Source: Bacillus pumilus (lineage in GTDB: Bacteria > Bacillota > Bacilli > Bacillales > Bacillaceae). Taken from it: DNA of 64,000 nucleotides. The stretch is from the NCBI RefSeq assembly GCF_900186955.1, contig NZ_LT906438.1, forward strand, positions 2,914,001 through 2,978,000, read 5' to 3'. The notes beneath the pieces are model-generated. The model was not told the DNA's origin. It was given only the letters and a program-made list of their open reading frames with translations, and made no database searches. Position 1 is the stretch's first letter. Each line of letters starts with the position of its first letter. The position numbers were made by a program, and so were the translations under genes. Shown here piece by piece: positions 25,913-36,291 of the stretch.

Positions 25913-27889
25913 TTATATTTTAAATTGTTTAATGAGCTCTCTTAGCTCTTCTGCCATCTGAGATAACGTAGCAGAGGAGGAACTGATCTCTTCCATAGAT
26001 GCCAGCTGTTCTTCTGCGGATGCTGCGATATCTTGGAAGCCTGCGGAGCTTTCTCGTGAAAGCTCTTTAATTTGATTCACCGCATGTGAAATATCATTTG
26101 AGCCATGCGAGAGTTCTTTAGCCGTTCCGTTCATTTGTTTCATTTGGTCTGTCATTTCTGATGTTTTATCGGTAATTTTCTCAAAGCTGACTTTCGTTTC
26201 ATCTGTAATATTTAATCCAGATTGTACTTCACCTGCTACTTGTTTAAACATGTTCTGTGATTTTTTAATTTCCTCTACAATCTCGTTCGTCAAGCTTTCA
26301 ATTTCCTTTGAAGAGCTTCCGGATTGCTCTGCCAGCTTACGAACTTCTTCTGCAACAACAGAGAAACCTCTGCCTGCTTCTCCTGCCCGAGCGGCTTCTA
26401 TCGCAGCATTTAAAGCTAGGAGATTGGTCTGGTCGGCAATGCCGTTAATGACACCCAGAATGTTCGTAATATCTTTTGATTTCTGCTCTAAGCCTTGAAT
26501 CACAAGCTCTGCTTCTTTCACTGCCTGCTCGATGGTTTGCATTTGCCCTGCTGTTTTTTGAACAAGTTCTCCACCGGCCTGAGCCGTTTTGCTTGAATCA
26601 ATCGACGATTCCATCATATGAGAGGTCGTATCGACCATATGGGACAAGCTGCGATCCATTTCGTTCAACTGAACTGAGCTTTTTTCGATCATATCATTTT
26701 GATGTTCATTGCTGTTTGAGAACTGTTCAATAGATGATGTGATATGCTCAGTCGCTTGAGCGGTCTGTCCCGCACTTGCTGTTAATTCTTCAGAAGAGGC
26801 GGCCACATTTTCAATGGAATTCTGGACAGCTTGAATGACTTGTTTCAGCTTTGCTGACATCTCGTTAAAACTCTGGGCAAGCTTACCGATTTCATCGTGC
26901 GTACGAACTTCAATGTGCTGGGTCAGATCACCCTGACTGATTTTCTCAGCCGATTCAGAGAGTGCTATCAGTGGCTTTCGGATCGATTTAATAATAAAAT
27001 AAATCGCGATTCCGCCTATAGCAATCGCAACTGCCAGTATGATCATTGTTAAATCGAGTACTGGCTGTGCAGCTTCTTGGATTTCACCAACATACATCGT
27101 TCCAGCAAGCTTCCAGCCTGTTGCTTCATTTGTGTCAAAAAACATTTGCTTCGTCTGTCCATTGTATTCATATTTGAAACTGCCTTGTTTTTTATCATAC
27201 AATTTTGTGATGAAATCACCTGTCAATTTCGCCCCAGGCTTGTCTGTTTTATGGGCAATATAATGCTGATCTGGAGTCGCGACAAACGCATAGCCTTCTT
27301 TGCCTATTTTGATACTGTTTGTATCTTTCACGATCGTGTTCAAGCGCATATTGATTCCAGTCACACCAGATCCATCTGCTAACCGCTCTGATATTGTGAT
27401 GAGCAGGTCATCTGATGACTTGTCGACAAAAGGATCTGATATGATGAGTTTCTCATCTCCCATCGATTGTTGAAACCACGGTTCGTTTTTTGCGCTCGCT
27501 TCACTACCTTTGTGAATCTTGGAATATTCGGTTAATCTACCATTTTGATCTGCAATGAATACCTCCACTACATCTTCATCTGTTTCCGATAATTGCTCTA
27601 ATTTCACCTTGAGTAAATCCTTGTTTTTAGAAGCCAATTCACTCTTTTTCACCGATTTCGATAAATAAGAAACGATATCAATTTTAGGCTGTACATCTTT
27701 ATTAATGAGTTCGTTTAATTGCTGAACACCATTTGCAGCACTAGACATAATCTCATCATTGAGAGACTTTGATGCCACTTCATAAGAAAATGCTGCCAAT
27801 ACGAGAATTGGCACTAGGAGAATCGCTAAGAATGCAGTAATTAATTTCTTCGACATTGTAAAGTGCTTAAAAAAGTTGATTTTTTTCAT
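25913..27889 (-). CDS. Methyl-accepting chemotaxis protein with altered sensor residues
   Basis: 658 residues with the same architecture as its neighbours: span, dCache sensor, span, HAMP, signalling tip [20 protein letters not shown]. The ligand residues differ: where the neighbours have R-x-W-Y, Y and D it has E136-P-W-F139, F154 and R182, so both charged anchors are reversed in sign. Its upstream region lacks a sigma-D promoter; TTGAAA-N16-TAAGAA is a possible sigma-A promoter. Ligand unknown and probably not the same as for the paralogs. Position corresponds to mcpA. Confidence 0.92.
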   Translation of the reverse strand: MKKINFFKHFTMSKKLITAFLAILLVPILVLAAFSYEVASKSLNDEIMSSAANGVQQLNELINKDVQPKIDIVSYLSKSVKKSELASKNKDLLKVKLEQLSETDEDVVEVFIADQNGRLTEYSKIHKGSEASAKNEPWFQQSMGDEKLIISDPFVDKSSDDLLITISERLADGSGVTGINMRLNTIVKDTNSIKIGKEGYAFVATPDQHYIAHKTDKPGAKLTGDFITKLYDKKQGSFKYEYNGQTKQMFFDTNEATGWKLAGTMYVGEIQEAAQPVLDLTMIILAVAIAIGGIAIYFIIKSIRKPLIALSESAEKISQGDLTQHIEVRTHDEIGKLAQSFNEMSAKLKQVIQAVQNSIENVAASSEELTASAGQTAQATEHITSSIEQFSNSNEHQNDMIEKSSVQLNEMDRSLSHMVDTTSHMMESSIDSSKTAQAGGELVQKTAGQMQTIEQAVKEAELVIQGLEQKSKDITNILGVINGIADQTNLLALNAAIEAARAGEAGRGFSVVAEEVRKLAEQSGSSSKEIESLTNEIVEEIKKSQNMFKQVAGEVQSGLNITDETKVSFEKITDKTSEMTDQMKQMNGTAKELSHGSNDISHAVNQIKELSRESSAGFQDIAASAEEQLASMEEISSSSATLSQMAEELRELIKQFKI

Positions 27890-28026
27890 GACTCTACTCC
27901 TTTTGAATTATGATTTGTGGTCTTTCCCTTCTATTCTTAGGTAATATGAATTATTTTTCAAGGCTTAATGTTCGAAAATAAACAAAAATAAGTAAAATTA
28001 CCTATTTCTTTTGATTTACTCAATTA

Positions 28027-28057
28027 GAAAAGAGCCCTTTAGCTGAAGGGCTCTTTT
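28027..28057 (-). terminator. Terminator of the 28066 chemoreceptor gene
   Basis: AAAAGAGCCCTT and AAGGGCTCTTTT pair around AGCTG-type loop; T-run on the minus strand. Confidence 0.88.
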
Positions 28058-28065
28058 CATTTTGT

Positions 28066-30057
28066 CTATTCGACTTTAAATTTGCTGATCAAATCACGCA
28101 ATTCTTCTGCCATTGATGAAAGCGTAGCAGAGGAGGAGCTGATTTCTTCCATAGATGCGAGCTGTTCTTCCGCTGAAGCCGCAATGTCTTGAATGTTTGC
28201 GGAGCTTTCACGTGAGACGTCTGCAATCTCACGGACAGCCTCTGACACATGTGCAGAGCCATTTGAAAGCTGGACAACTGTTTGATTCATGGTTTGAAGC
28301 TGGTCAGAAATTTCTTTTGTCATTTCGAAAATATTGTGGAAGCTGACTCTTGTTTGTTCAGTGAAGCTTAGGCCTGATTGAACTTCTCGATTCACTGCAG
28401 TGAATACTTCCTGTGATACATCGATGTCTTGAACGATTTCTTTAATCAAATTCTCGATTTCTTTCGCCGAATTGGCTGATTGAACAGCCAGTTTTCTTAC
28501 TTCTTCTGCTACAACGGAGAAGCCTCTGCCAGATTCCCCAGCTCTTGCTGCCTCAATTGCTGCATTTAGCGCAAGTAGATTCGTTTGGTCGGCGATACCA
28601 TTGATGACACCTAGAATTTGTGTAATGTCTTTTGATTTACTTTCAAGAGCGCTGATGACATTCTCTGCTTTTTTCACGGACTGATCAATGACATTCATTT
28701 GAGAAGCGGTTTTTTCGACAAGCTGTCCGCCTTCCCCTGCGATACCTGTTGATTTGATCGATGAAGCAGTAATGGACTCAGCCGACTCATTCATGTGCTG
28801 AAGGCCACGGTTCATTTCATCTAACTCTTCTGAGCTGGATTCGACTTTGTCATTTTGACTTTCATTTCCATTGGAGAATTGTTCAATGGCTAGTGTAATA
28901 TGCTCTGTTGCTTTACTTGTTTGCCCTGCGCTGGCGGTCAGTTCTTCTGATGAAGAAGCGACATTTTCGACTGAGGTTTGGACGGCACTAATGAGGGTTC
29001 TTAATGAGTCAATCATTGTATTAAAGCCTTTCCCAACTTGGCCGATTTCGTCATCTGATTGGATCTGAAGCTTATCGCGCAAATCACCTTCGCTGACTTT
29101 TTTCGAGAAGCGGGCAAGGTTGGATAATCTTTTAGATATAGAGCGGACGATAAAGAAGATGAGGGTACCTGCTACGATAAGTGTCACACTGAACACAATA
29201 ATGGCTGTATTGAAAACGGGCTTTGCTGCATCTTCTACTTCTGATACGAGCATCGTTCCACCGATTTTCCAGCCGGTTAATTCGTTGGTCACATACGCAA
29301 CCTTTTTATCTATTCCTTTGAGTGTGTAGCTGCCGTTTCCTTCTTTGTTTTGATAAATAATATTTGCTAGATTCTCATTGACCTGACTTCCTGGCTTTTG
29401 GGTCGGATCTGCTAAAACTGTTTTATCTTTCTCCATGATGAAGGCATAGCCTTTTTGCCCAATTTTGATTTCTTTTAACTTTTGAATCAGGGTGTCAATT
29501 TCCATATCAAGTCCAATAACACCTGACCCATCTTTCATTTTTTGAGTAATCGTGATGACCATTTTGCCTGTGGAGGCTGCTACGTATGGTTTTGTGATGA
29601 CTTGTTTGCCGTTTTCTGCCTTGAGCGCTTCTTGATACCATGGGCGCTCTCTTGGATCGTAGCCATCAGGCATCTTTTGAACTGGATATTGCATAAACAA
29701 TCCCTTTTCGGAGCCTGCATAGATAGCAGAAACATCTTTTTCATTAATTTTTCCAAATTGCTGCAATTCTTTGATGGTCGCATTTCTATTTTTTTCTTGA
29801 AGATTAGACGCTTTGAGTGAGTCTGTAAACAGAGCCACAGCATCTGCTTTGTTTCCTATATTCTCATTGATTAAAGTATCAAATGCATTGACTTGACTCA
29901 TCGCACTGCCCATAATCTGTTTGTCTAGCTCTGTCTTTGATGTAAAAAACGCACTAATTGTCAGTGCAGTGGTTGGCAGGATAAGGACTACCAAAAAAGC
30001 CATAATTAATTTTTTTGAAATGGATGGTTTTTTTAACCATTGGATCATTTTCCCCAT
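28066..30057 (-). CDS. Methyl-accepting chemotaxis protein, dCache amino-acid type
   Basis: 663 residues; membrane span near 16-38, dCache sensor, second span near 285, HAMP and signalling domain with the [11 protein letters not shown] tip. Sensor set R-P-W-Y, KPY and LDME: the final Asp is replaced by Glu, a conservative change. Position corresponds to tlpA of B. subtilis. Upstream, TCCGATAA with TAAA 13 bases away is a weak sigma-D-like promoter. Own terminator, so transcribed separately. Confidence 0.92.
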   Translation of the reverse strand: MGKMIQWLKKPSISKKLIMAFLVVLILPTTALTISAFFTSKTELDKQIMGSAMSQVNAFDTLINENIGNKADAVALFTDSLKASNLQEKNRNATIKELQQFGKINEKDVSAIYAGSEKGLFMQYPVQKMPDGYDPRERPWYQEALKAENGKQVITKPYVAASTGKMVITITQKMKDGSGVIGLDMEIDTLIQKLKEIKIGQKGYAFIMEKDKTVLADPTQKPGSQVNENLANIIYQNKEGNGSYTLKGIDKKVAYVTNELTGWKIGGTMLVSEVEDAAKPVFNTAIIVFSVTLIVAGTLIFFIVRSISKRLSNLARFSKKVSEGDLRDKLQIQSDDEIGQVGKGFNTMIDSLRTLISAVQTSVENVASSSEELTASAGQTSKATEHITLAIEQFSNGNESQNDKVESSSEELDEMNRGLQHMNESAESITASSIKSTGIAGEGGQLVEKTASQMNVIDQSVKKAENVISALESKSKDITQILGVINGIADQTNLLALNAAIEAARAGESGRGFSVVAEEVRKLAVQSANSAKEIENLIKEIVQDIDVSQEVFTAVNREVQSGLSFTEQTRVSFHNIFEMTKEISDQLQTMNQTVVQLSNGSAHVSEAVREIADVSRESSANIQDIAASAEEQLASMEEISSSSATLSSMAEELRDLISKFKVE

Positions 30058-30089
30058 TTTCTCTTTCCCCCTTTACTTCTCTAAAGTTA

Positions 30090-30114
30090 TTATCGGATGA
30101 AAGGTTTAATTTTA
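30090..30114 (-). promoter_or_regulatory. Weak sigma-D-like promoter of the 28066 gene
   Basis: TAAA (30111-30114), 13-base spacer, TCCGATAA (30090-30097). The spacer is two bases short of the usual 15, so support is limited. Confidence 0.4.
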
Positions 30115-30138
30115 CAGGCTAGACATGCTGTTTAAAAA

Positions 30139-30174
30139 TAAAAAAAATACCCAGACAATTCTGGGTATTTTTTC
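30139..30174 (-). terminator. Terminator of the 30183 chemoreceptor gene
   Basis: AAATACCCAG and CTGGGTATTT pair around ACAATT; a run of T follows leftward on the minus strand. Confidence 0.88.
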
Positions 30175-30182
30175 ATCGTTTT

Positions 30183-32174
30183 TTAATCAATTTTGAATTG
30201 ACTTGTGAGCTCTTTTAGTTCCTCTGCCATGTTAGATAGTGTCACTGAAGAAGATGATATTTCTTCCATAGAGGCCAGTTGCTCTTCAGCAGAAGCCGCA
30301 ATGTCCTGAATGTTTGCCGCACTTTCTCTAGAGACTTGGCGCATCTCCTGCATAGCTTGTGAAACTAGCTTCGAACCGCTCGATAGATCAATGGCTGTAT
30401 CATTTAATTGCGTCAGTTTTTTCGACATTCCTTCTGCCGCCTCATAAATGTTCTGGAAGCTTTCTTTTGCTTCTTCTGTCATACCAAGTCCTGCATGTAC
30501 TTCTCGATTGACCGTTTTGAACATATCTTGAGATTTAGCAATTTCTAACACAATTTCTTGAATGAGTTTTTCTATTTCTTTCGCTGAGTCTGCCGATTGG
30601 ACAGCTAGTTTTCTCACTTCTTCTGCCACGACAGAGAAGCCGCGTCCTGATTCGCCTGCTCTTGCTGCTTCGATGGCTGCATTTAACGCAAGAAGATTCG
30701 TTTGATCTGCAATGCCGTTAATGACATTTAAAATGCTCGTAATATCTTTAGACTTATATTCTAATTGCTTCATGACTTGTTCTGCTTCTTGTACAGATGT
30801 ATCAATATGTTTCATTTGGCTCGCTGTGCTTTCAACAATTCGGCCGCCTTGACCAGCTGCCTCTGTCGATTGAAGTGAGACAGTAGCCACTTCTGATGAC
30901 GTTTGTGACATGCCTTGTAATCCTTCATTCATTGCCACAAGCTGATTCGTACTAGATTCGACTTTCTCGTTTTGTGCTTCATTTCCGTTTGAAAATTGTT
31001 CAATCGACATTGTGATATGCTCGGTTGCTTGACTTGTTTGGCTGGCACTTGCCGTCAGCTCCTCGGAAGCGGAAGCCACATTGTCGACAGATTGCTGTAC
31101 CGCTCGAATGACGTCACGAAGGGATTCACTCATTTTGCTAAAGCTTCTCGTGAGATCTCCAATTTCATCCTTCGATTTGGTTTCAAGGGTTTCGGTTAAA
31201 TCACCATCACTCACCTTTTCTGAGAAATCAACAAGCTTTCGAAGTCCAATTGTGATGGAGCGAACGATAAAGAAGATCGCAATACCGCCAAGGATAAAGG
31301 AAGAAATTAAAAGAATAATGGCAGAATTCCAAACTGGCTGTGCTGCTTCTTCTGTTTCTGATACAAACATCGTTCCAGCAATTTTCCAACCTGTTAAATC
31401 ATTTGTCACAAAAACGAGACGCTTTTGTTCTCCTTTATTCTCATAAGTTGACGTTCCTTCTTTTCCGCTGTAAAGGATAGATGAAATATTTTCAGTGACC
31501 TTAGATCCTGACTTTTCTTCTGGATGGGCCACAATTTGTTTGTTTTTATTTGCAATAATTGGATATCCTTGACGTCCGATTTTAATCTCTTTTATTTTAT
31601 CGACAATGTCTTGCACATCAATGTCAATTCCGATCGCTCCCGATCCGTCCTTCAGACGCTGGGCAATCGTGACAACCATGCCGTTTGTTGTGGCAGAGAT
31701 GTATGGATTGGTAACGACTGGATTACCACTGTTATCCTGCATAGCTAGTTGATACCAATCGCGCGTTGTTGGATCATAGCCTTTTGGCATGTCTACTTTA
31801 GGAAACTGAATGAAATCACGCTTTTTACTTGCTGCATAAAATCCAACCACATCTTCTTCATTGATTTTACTGTATATCTCGAAATGCTCATACAGTTCAT
31901 CCTGGTTGTTCTTCTTAAAGTCTGCAGCAGTAGATGTTTCAGTAAAGAGTTTTACTGCGTTTTCCTTATTCATAAGCTTTTGCTGGATCATATCATTCAG
32001 TTCATGGACTCTTGTGTTTGCTCCGTACATGATTTCATGATCTAATTCTTCTTTGGCAATCTGATATGAAATCGTACTGAGTGTAATAATTGGCAAGACA
32101 AGAACGAGAGTGAATGAAATAATCAGTCTCTTAGAAATCGATGGTTTTTTCAACCATTTTATTGCATTTTTCAT
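30183..32174 (-). CDS. Methyl-accepting chemotaxis protein, dCache amino-acid type
   Basis: 663 residues with span, dCache, span, HAMP and signalling domain (tip [11 protein letters not shown]). Sensor keeps R-D-W-Y, NPY and IDID, the full amino-acid motif. It lies next to tgl, the position of mcpB in B. subtilis, the asparagine receptor; orthology by position is inference. Start ATG follows AGGAGG. A sigma-D promoter with TCCGATAT lies upstream. Confidence 0.92.
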   Translation of the reverse strand: MKNAIKWLKKPSISKRLIISFTLVLVLPIITLSTISYQIAKEELDHEIMYGANTRVHELNDMIQQKLMNKENAVKLFTETSTAADFKKNNQDELYEHFEIYSKINEEDVVGFYAASKKRDFIQFPKVDMPKGYDPTTRDWYQLAMQDNSGNPVVTNPYISATTNGMVVTIAQRLKDGSGAIGIDIDVQDIVDKIKEIKIGRQGYPIIANKNKQIVAHPEEKSGSKVTENISSILYSGKEGTSTYENKGEQKRLVFVTNDLTGWKIAGTMFVSETEEAAQPVWNSAIILLISSFILGGIAIFFIVRSITIGLRKLVDFSEKVSDGDLTETLETKSKDEIGDLTRSFSKMSESLRDVIRAVQQSVDNVASASEELTASASQTSQATEHITMSIEQFSNGNEAQNEKVESSTNQLVAMNEGLQGMSQTSSEVATVSLQSTEAAGQGGRIVESTASQMKHIDTSVQEAEQVMKQLEYKSKDITSILNVINGIADQTNLLALNAAIEAARAGESGRGFSVVAEEVRKLAVQSADSAKEIEKLIQEIVLEIAKSQDMFKTVNREVHAGLGMTEEAKESFQNIYEAAEGMSKKLTQLNDTAIDLSSGSKLVSQAMQEMRQVSRESAANIQDIAASAEEQLASMEEISSSSVTLSNMAEELKELTSQFKID

Positions 32175-32203
32175 GTTTTTCCTCCTTTTAAACGATATGT
32201 TAT

Positions 32204-32230
32204 ATATCGGACAGCTTCATATTATTTTCA
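32204..32230 (-). promoter_or_regulatory. Sigma-D promoter of the 30183 chemoreceptor gene
   Basis: TGAA (32227-32230), 15-base spacer, TCCGATAT (32204-32211) on the minus strand; one mismatch in each element against TAAA-N15-GCCGATAT. Confidence 0.65.
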
Positions 32231-32298
32231 TGTTTTTCAAATAAAAAGGATGCTTTTTTGTTTATTTACACAAATTGATTCCTTGCCCAAGCACCCTG

Positions 32299-32307
32299 CA
32301 TACGCTA
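32299..32307 (+). promoter_or_regulatory. Sigma-K-like -10 element before tgl
   Basis: CATACGCTA fits the sigma-K -10 consensus CATA-N3-TA. The -35 is not clear. In B. subtilis tgl is expressed late in the mother cell under sigma-K, which supports the call. Confidence 0.5.
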
Positions 32308-32330
32308 ATACAAAAGGGGGCGCTTTTCAT

Positions 32331-33071
32331 ATGATTATCCTTTCAGGACAGCCAGTGACAAATGAGCAGCTGGCTTCATTTCAGCTAGAGGGACAAAAGC
32401 GGATCATATTAATGCAGTTACAAGCCTCAAATGATACGTTCCGCTATAGGCAAGCATCTGATTTGTTATTTGAGGTTACATTGAGATCGAACATTATGAA
32501 TGCTGCAAGAGATTTGCATAAAAGCGGTGCCTCATTTGCCATCTTTCAAAGGTCTCGTGCAAATGAAGCCTTTTGGCGCGTATCTGAAGCAGGAGCACTA
32601 GAGCTGCGCTATCAAGTCGAACCATCTAGAGGCATTAAAGACATTTTTGAAAATGGCTCACAATATGCATTTGAATGTGCCACCGCCATTGTCATCGTGT
32701 TTTATATGGGCGTCTTGCAAACGGTAGGAGACGAGAAGTTTAACCGAAGGCTTCGCAGTCTAACTCTGTATGACTGGCATTATGATACATTGTCGATTTA
32801 TACAGAGCGCGGGAATGACTTTATCTATGGGGATTGCTTATATTTCGAGAATCCAGAATTTAGCTATCAGCAGTCACAGTGGCGCGGGGAAAATGTGATT
32901 TACTTAGGAGAAGATCAATATTACGGACATGGACTTGGAATTTTAACAGCGGCAGAAATTATCGACAAATTGAATAAGAGAAGGCGGCCAGGTGCTGTTC
33001 AATCTGCTTATCTATTGCCGCAGACCACCCGGATGGATGTGATTTATCTCAGGCAAATGTTCGGCAGCTAA
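32331..33071 (+). CDS. tgl: Spore-coat protein-glutamine gamma-glutamyltransferase Tgl
   Basis: 246 residues from MIILSGQPVTNEQLASFQLE. The ATG at 32331 is preceded by AAAGGGGG and chosen over an upstream in-frame start. Nucleophile Cys116 in YAFECATAIVIV matches the position known for B. subtilis Tgl; other signatures are YDWHYDTLSI and YGDCLYFENPEF. It cross-links spore coat proteins (for example GerQ) by epsilon-(gamma-glutamyl)lysine bonds. Confidence 0.96.
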   Translation: MIILSGQPVTNEQLASFQLEGQKRIILMQLQASNDTFRYRQASDLLFEVTLRSNIMNAARDLHKSGASFAIFQRSRANEAFWRVSEAGALELRYQVEPSRGIKDIFENGSQYAFECATAIVIVFYMGVLQTVGDEKFNRRLRSLTLYDWHYDTLSIYTERGNDFIYGDCLYFENPEFSYQQSQWRGENVIYLGEDQYYGHGLGILTAAEIIDKLNKRRRPGAVQSAYLLPQTTRMDVIYLRQMFGS

Positions 33072-33112
33072 AAAAAGCCTCTTGTCTAGTGGTTATGACA
33101 AGGGGCTTTTAT
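33071..33112. terminator. Bidirectional terminator between tgl and the 33093 gene
   Basis: AAAAGCCTCTTGTC pairs with GACAAGGGGCTTTT. It overlaps the last codons of the convergent small gene. Confidence 0.85.
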
Positions 33113-33341
33113 ATGCCTTGCGCTTTCGATAATCTTGCAGCGTGCCAAGCATCGTGTTCGCAAGGATCTCCATTTTTTCTAAGTCTTTACTTGTGACCGG
33201 CGGATCATGCCGGCTCCATTTTACATAACGAACAAAATAGTAATGACGAATGGGCGTAAGGACGGCAGGAGAGTGCGGAAATTCATCAAACCAGAATTCA
33301 ATTTGGCCTTTTTTTCGGTATGAATGTTTTAAGATGTCCAC
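33093..33341 (-). CDS. Small conserved protein, YuzH-like
   Basis: 82 residues, start MDILKHSYRKKGQIEFWFDE, with aromatic/basic core HYYFVRYVKWSRHD and a Lys/Arg-rich end. B. subtilis carries a small gene (yuzH) directly after tgl, so this is probably its counterpart; I recognise it by position only. Function unknown. Confidence 0.7.
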   Translation of the reverse strand: MDILKHSYRKKGQIEFWFDEFPHSPAVLTPIRHYYFVRYVKWSRHDPPVTSKDLEKMEILANTMLGTLQDYRKRKAYKSPLS

Positions 33342-33365
33342 CCTTTCACACCACCCAACATGATT

Positions 33366-34397
33366 TTATATGTGCGTCAGTTCATGCATGATCTCCTCAA
33401 CGGTTAAAATCGAGTGAATACGGCCAACGCCCTGTCCCGCCCAAAGAGCCATTTGATCAGGGTTTCCCGCAGCAGCTGCTGCATTTCGCATCGGTGTCGT
33501 CCATACATGCTGAACCGGATAAGGAAGAACCCTATCTTCATTCTGTCTTTCTTCCTCCATCCACTGATTCACAATACCTCTTGCTCTTTTTCCAGAAAAA
33601 AGCTTCGTGATCTTTGTTTCACTGCTTGCTGCCTGTAAAATCGCCTTTTTGTATATGTCTGCCGCAGCACTTTCTTGACTGGCTAAAAATCGTGTGCCGA
33701 TTTGCACCGCATCCGCTCCAAGCGCTAGAGCGGCTTCCACACCTGCTCGATCTGTAATCCCGCCTGCGGCGATCAATGGCACATGACAAAGCGGCTTGAC
33801 GTCAGAGATCAGGCTAAAGAGTCCCATCAGGGCATCTCCTTTTGCAGGTAAAAAGGTACCTCGGTGACCCCCTGCTTCACTTCCTTGCAGAACAATGGCA
33901 TCCATCCCTTTTTCCTCTAAAAGCAGTGCTTCCTCTTTTGTTGTGGCGGTTCCAATTAAAAAGATCCCCTTTTGTTTTAAGCGATGTATCGTTTGTTCGT
34001 TTGGACAAGCGAAGGTAAAGGAAACGACCGGTACGTCCTCATCCAAAAGAATGTTGATTTTCTGTTCAAAATCATTCCACAATTCCTCTTCGCTCGGCAG
34101 TCTATCGGCTACTGGTCGTGCTGGCAGTCTCTTCTCCCAAAATGCCACATCCTCTTTTTTGACTTCAGAAATTGGCTCTGGTACAAATACATTGACCTGA
34201 AACAGGCGAGTTGTCAGTTGTTTGACCTGTCTGATCTGCTGCCTTAAATGGTCAGGCTGCACATATCCACTTGCCAAACTGCCAAGTCCTCCGCATTGCG
34301 AAACAGCGGCTGCCAGCTGAGGTGTCACGGCACCTCCTGCCATTGGCGCTTGAATCATCCCATATTTGATTTGCAGTAATTTCGTGATATCCCCCAT
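33366..34397 (-). CDS. Nitronate monooxygenase (2-nitropropane dioxygenase family)
   Basis: 343 residues. The FMN barrel signatures are visible: QAPMAGGAVTPQLAAAVSQC at the start, VLQGSEAGGHRG near 170, PLIAAGGITDRAGVEAALAL and GADAVQIGTRFLASQES. It oxidises alkyl nitronates or related compounds using FMN and oxygen. It sits between the yuzH-like gene and yugU, where B. subtilis carries other genes, so it appears to be a lineage-specific insertion. FabK-like enoyl reductases share the fold but a detoxifying role is more likely. Confidence 0.9.
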   Translation of the reverse strand: MGDITKLLQIKYGMIQAPMAGGAVTPQLAAAVSQCGGLGSLASGYVQPDHLRQQIRQVKQLTTRLFQVNVFVPEPISEVKKEDVAFWEKRLPARPVADRLPSEEELWNDFEQKINILLDEDVPVVSFTFACPNEQTIHRLKQKGIFLIGTATTKEEALLLEEKGMDAIVLQGSEAGGHRGTFLPAKGDALMGLFSLISDVKPLCHVPLIAAGGITDRAGVEAALALGADAVQIGTRFLASQESAAADIYKKAILQAASSETKITKLFSGKRARGIVNQWMEEERQNEDRVLPYPVQHVWTTPMRNAAAAAGNPDQMALWAGQGVGRIHSILTVEEIMHELTHI

Positions 34398-34413
34398 TTA
34401 TTTCCCCCATCTC

Positions 34414-34815
34414 TTACTCGTTTGATGATACCTGTATATAAAAATGGCGATGTCTCGGCCCGTCAAACTCACAGAAATAAATTCCCTGCCATGTGCCAAG
34501 GACAAGATCACCATGATTAATGAGAATATGCTGCGTAGCACCCATAAAGCTTGCTTTCATATGTGCGGCTGTATTTCCTTCCATATGGCGGTCCTTCGGA
34601 TGTTCCCACGGAAAGACTTCGTCAAGCCGGCGGAGCATATCTCGTTTCACATCTGGGTCCGCATTTTCATTAATGGTCATCCCTGCTGTCGTATGAGGAC
34701 AGTAGACAATGACGGTTCCGTTTTGAATACCTGTTTCCTTGATATATTGATGGACCTCATTCGTCACGTCGATCATCTCATCGCGTCTATTTGTTTGTAC
34801 ATTGATTTTTTTCAT
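34414..34815 (-). CDS. yugU: YjbQ/UPF0047-family protein YugU
   Basis: 133 residues. [20 protein letters not shown], and later [20 protein letters not shown] and [20 protein letters not shown], are the conserved YjbQ family blocks; the His residues likely bind metal. Some members have thiamine-phosphate synthase activity in vitro. GGAG lies eight bases before ATG. 17 bases upstream of the nitronate monooxygenase gene, so cotranscription is likely. Confidence 0.92.
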   Translation of the reverse strand: MKKINVQTNRRDEMIDVTNEVHQYIKETGIQNGTVIVYCPHTTAGMTINENADPDVKRDMLRRLDEVFPWEHPKDRHMEGNTAAHMKASFMGATQHILINHGDLVLGTWQGIYFCEFDGPRHRHFYIQVSSNE

Positions 34816-34918
34816 ATGAGCGGCTCCTTTTTGTCATTTCTATCAAACCATACCCTTTTTATGTGAAGTCAATCACTGTTTATCGGTAGAAGGCATTATC
34901 TCACCTAAAGTTTACCAA

Positions 34919-34951
34919 GTAAAAAAACCTCGTCAAGTGTTACGAGGTTTT
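34919..34951 (-). terminator. Terminator of yugS
   Basis: AAAACCTCGT and ACGAGGTTTT pair around an 8-base loop, with seven T leftward on the minus strand. Confidence 0.9.
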
Positions 34952-36243
34952 TAGGAAAAGTGGACCTTTTTGATGTCAATGGTCCGAATATGATGGTCTT
35001 CTGCATCTATGATGGTAAATTCACAGCCTTCTGCTTCAATCGTATCTCCAATCTCAATATCAAATTTATGTGTCATCATCCAGCCAGCAATTGTATCAAC
35101 ATCATCATTCTCAATGGCTAAATCCAATAAATCATTTACTTCATCAATCAAGGCTTTCCCATCCATTACATAGTGGAAGTCACCTTTTTTGACGATATGA
35201 GGTGTTTCATCCTGATCATATTCATCTCGAATTTCGCCCACGATTTCCTCTAATATGTCCTCTACTGTAACAAGCCCGGCTGTTCCTCCATATTCGTCTA
35301 CGAGCACTGAGATATGAATTCGCTCCTTTTGCATCAAAATGAGCAATTCTTGAACAGGCGTACTTTCAATCACCCGAATCACTGGACGCATTAAGTCTTC
35401 AATCGTCACATCTTGATTTAAAAAGCTCGCCTTAAACACATCTTTGCTATTGATGACACCAATCACATGATCTTTGTCTTCTTTAATGACGGGGTAGCGT
35501 GTGTATCTTTCGTTCAACATATAATGTGTCACGTCTTCAAGCGTCTGTTCAATCTCTATAGCTGAAATTTCTGTACGAGGAATCATGATCTCTCTCGCCA
35601 CTCGGTTATCAAATTCAAAAATTTTATTCACATATTTGTACTCAGACTGGTTAATCTCACCCTTTTCATAGCTTTCAGATAAAATGAGACGCAATTCTTC
35701 CTCACTGATCGCCACTTCATGTTCTTTGACAGAATGAAAACCGAATAATTTCACAATGCCTCGCGCAGATCCATTTAATGCTTTAATAAACGGGTACATG
35801 ACTTTATAGAAAAAGATGAGTGGCTTTGCTGTCACAAGGCTGACCGCCTCTGCCTTTTGAATGGCAATCGTTTTAGGCGCCAGTTCTCCCACAACGACAT
35901 GTAAAAACGTAATGATCACAAATGCGATGATAAACGATAGGATGTCGGTTAATGCGGAATGAAGCCCTAATTCCTCAAACAGCGGATGCAGAAAATGCTC
36001 CACCGTCGGCTCGCCCAGCCACCCTAAGCCTAAAGCGGTAATGGTAATGCCGAGTTGACAGGCGGATAAATATTCATCGAGATTTGATATGAGCTTTTGT
36101 ACGTGGATGGCTCTCTTATCACCGCTTTCAATCAGTTGATTGATTTTAGAGCCTCTAATTTTCACAATCGCAAATTCAGTGACAACAAAAAATGCTGTCG
36201 CAGCAATGAGTAATATGACTAAAAATACGTTTAAAATATACAA
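34951..36243 (-). CDS. yugS: CNNM/CorC-type membrane protein YugS (hemolysin-like)
   Basis: 430 residues. N-terminal DUF21 transporter region with four spans (YILNVFLVILLIAATAFFVV, then TALGLGWLGEPTVEHFLHP), paired CBS domains (about 205-330, with VMVPRTE-like IMIPRTEISAI and EYGGTAGLVTVEDILEEIVG) and a C-terminal CorC domain. Probably handles Mg2+ or another cation. Start is TTG at 36243: the in-frame stop TAG lies just upstream and no ATG would keep the first span. The strong ribosome binding site is separated from it by a hairpin (see 36242-36280). Confidence 0.93.
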   Translation of the reverse strand: MYILNVFLVILLIAATAFFVVTEFAIVKIRGSKINQLIESGDKRAIHVQKLISNLDEYLSACQLGITITALGLGWLGEPTVEHFLHPLFEELGLHSALTDILSFIIAFVIITFLHVVVGELAPKTIAIQKAEAVSLVTAKPLIFFYKVMYPFIKALNGSARGIVKLFGFHSVKEHEVAISEEELRLILSESYEKGEINQSEYKYVNKIFEFDNRVAREIMIPRTEISAIEIEQTLEDVTHYMLNERYTRYPVIKEDKDHVIGVINSKDVFKASFLNQDVTIEDLMRPVIRVIESTPVQELLILMQKERIHISVLVDEYGGTAGLVTVEDILEEIVGEIRDEYDQDETPHIVKKGDFHYVMDGKALIDEVNDLLDLAIENDDVDTIAGWMMTHKFDIEIGDTIEAEGCEFTIIDAEDHHIRTIDIKKVHFS

Positions 36244-36280
36244 AAAAACCCTTACCTAACAATGGTAAGGGCTCACCTCC
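36242..36280 (-). promoter_or_regulatory. SD - hairpin - UUG initiation region of yugS (terminator-like)
   Basis: Reading leftwards: GGAGGTGA (36280-36273), one base, CCCTTACC-ATTGTTA-GGTAAGGG (36271-36249), T7 (36248-36242), with the TTG start using the last two T. The linear distance from the ribosome binding site to the start is 29 bases, but folding the 8-bp hairpin would reduce it to 6. The same hairpin plus T7 also resembles an intrinsic terminator that could attenuate yugS after yugP. Confidence 0.65.
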
Positions 36281-36291
36281 TCTGGCATCAA

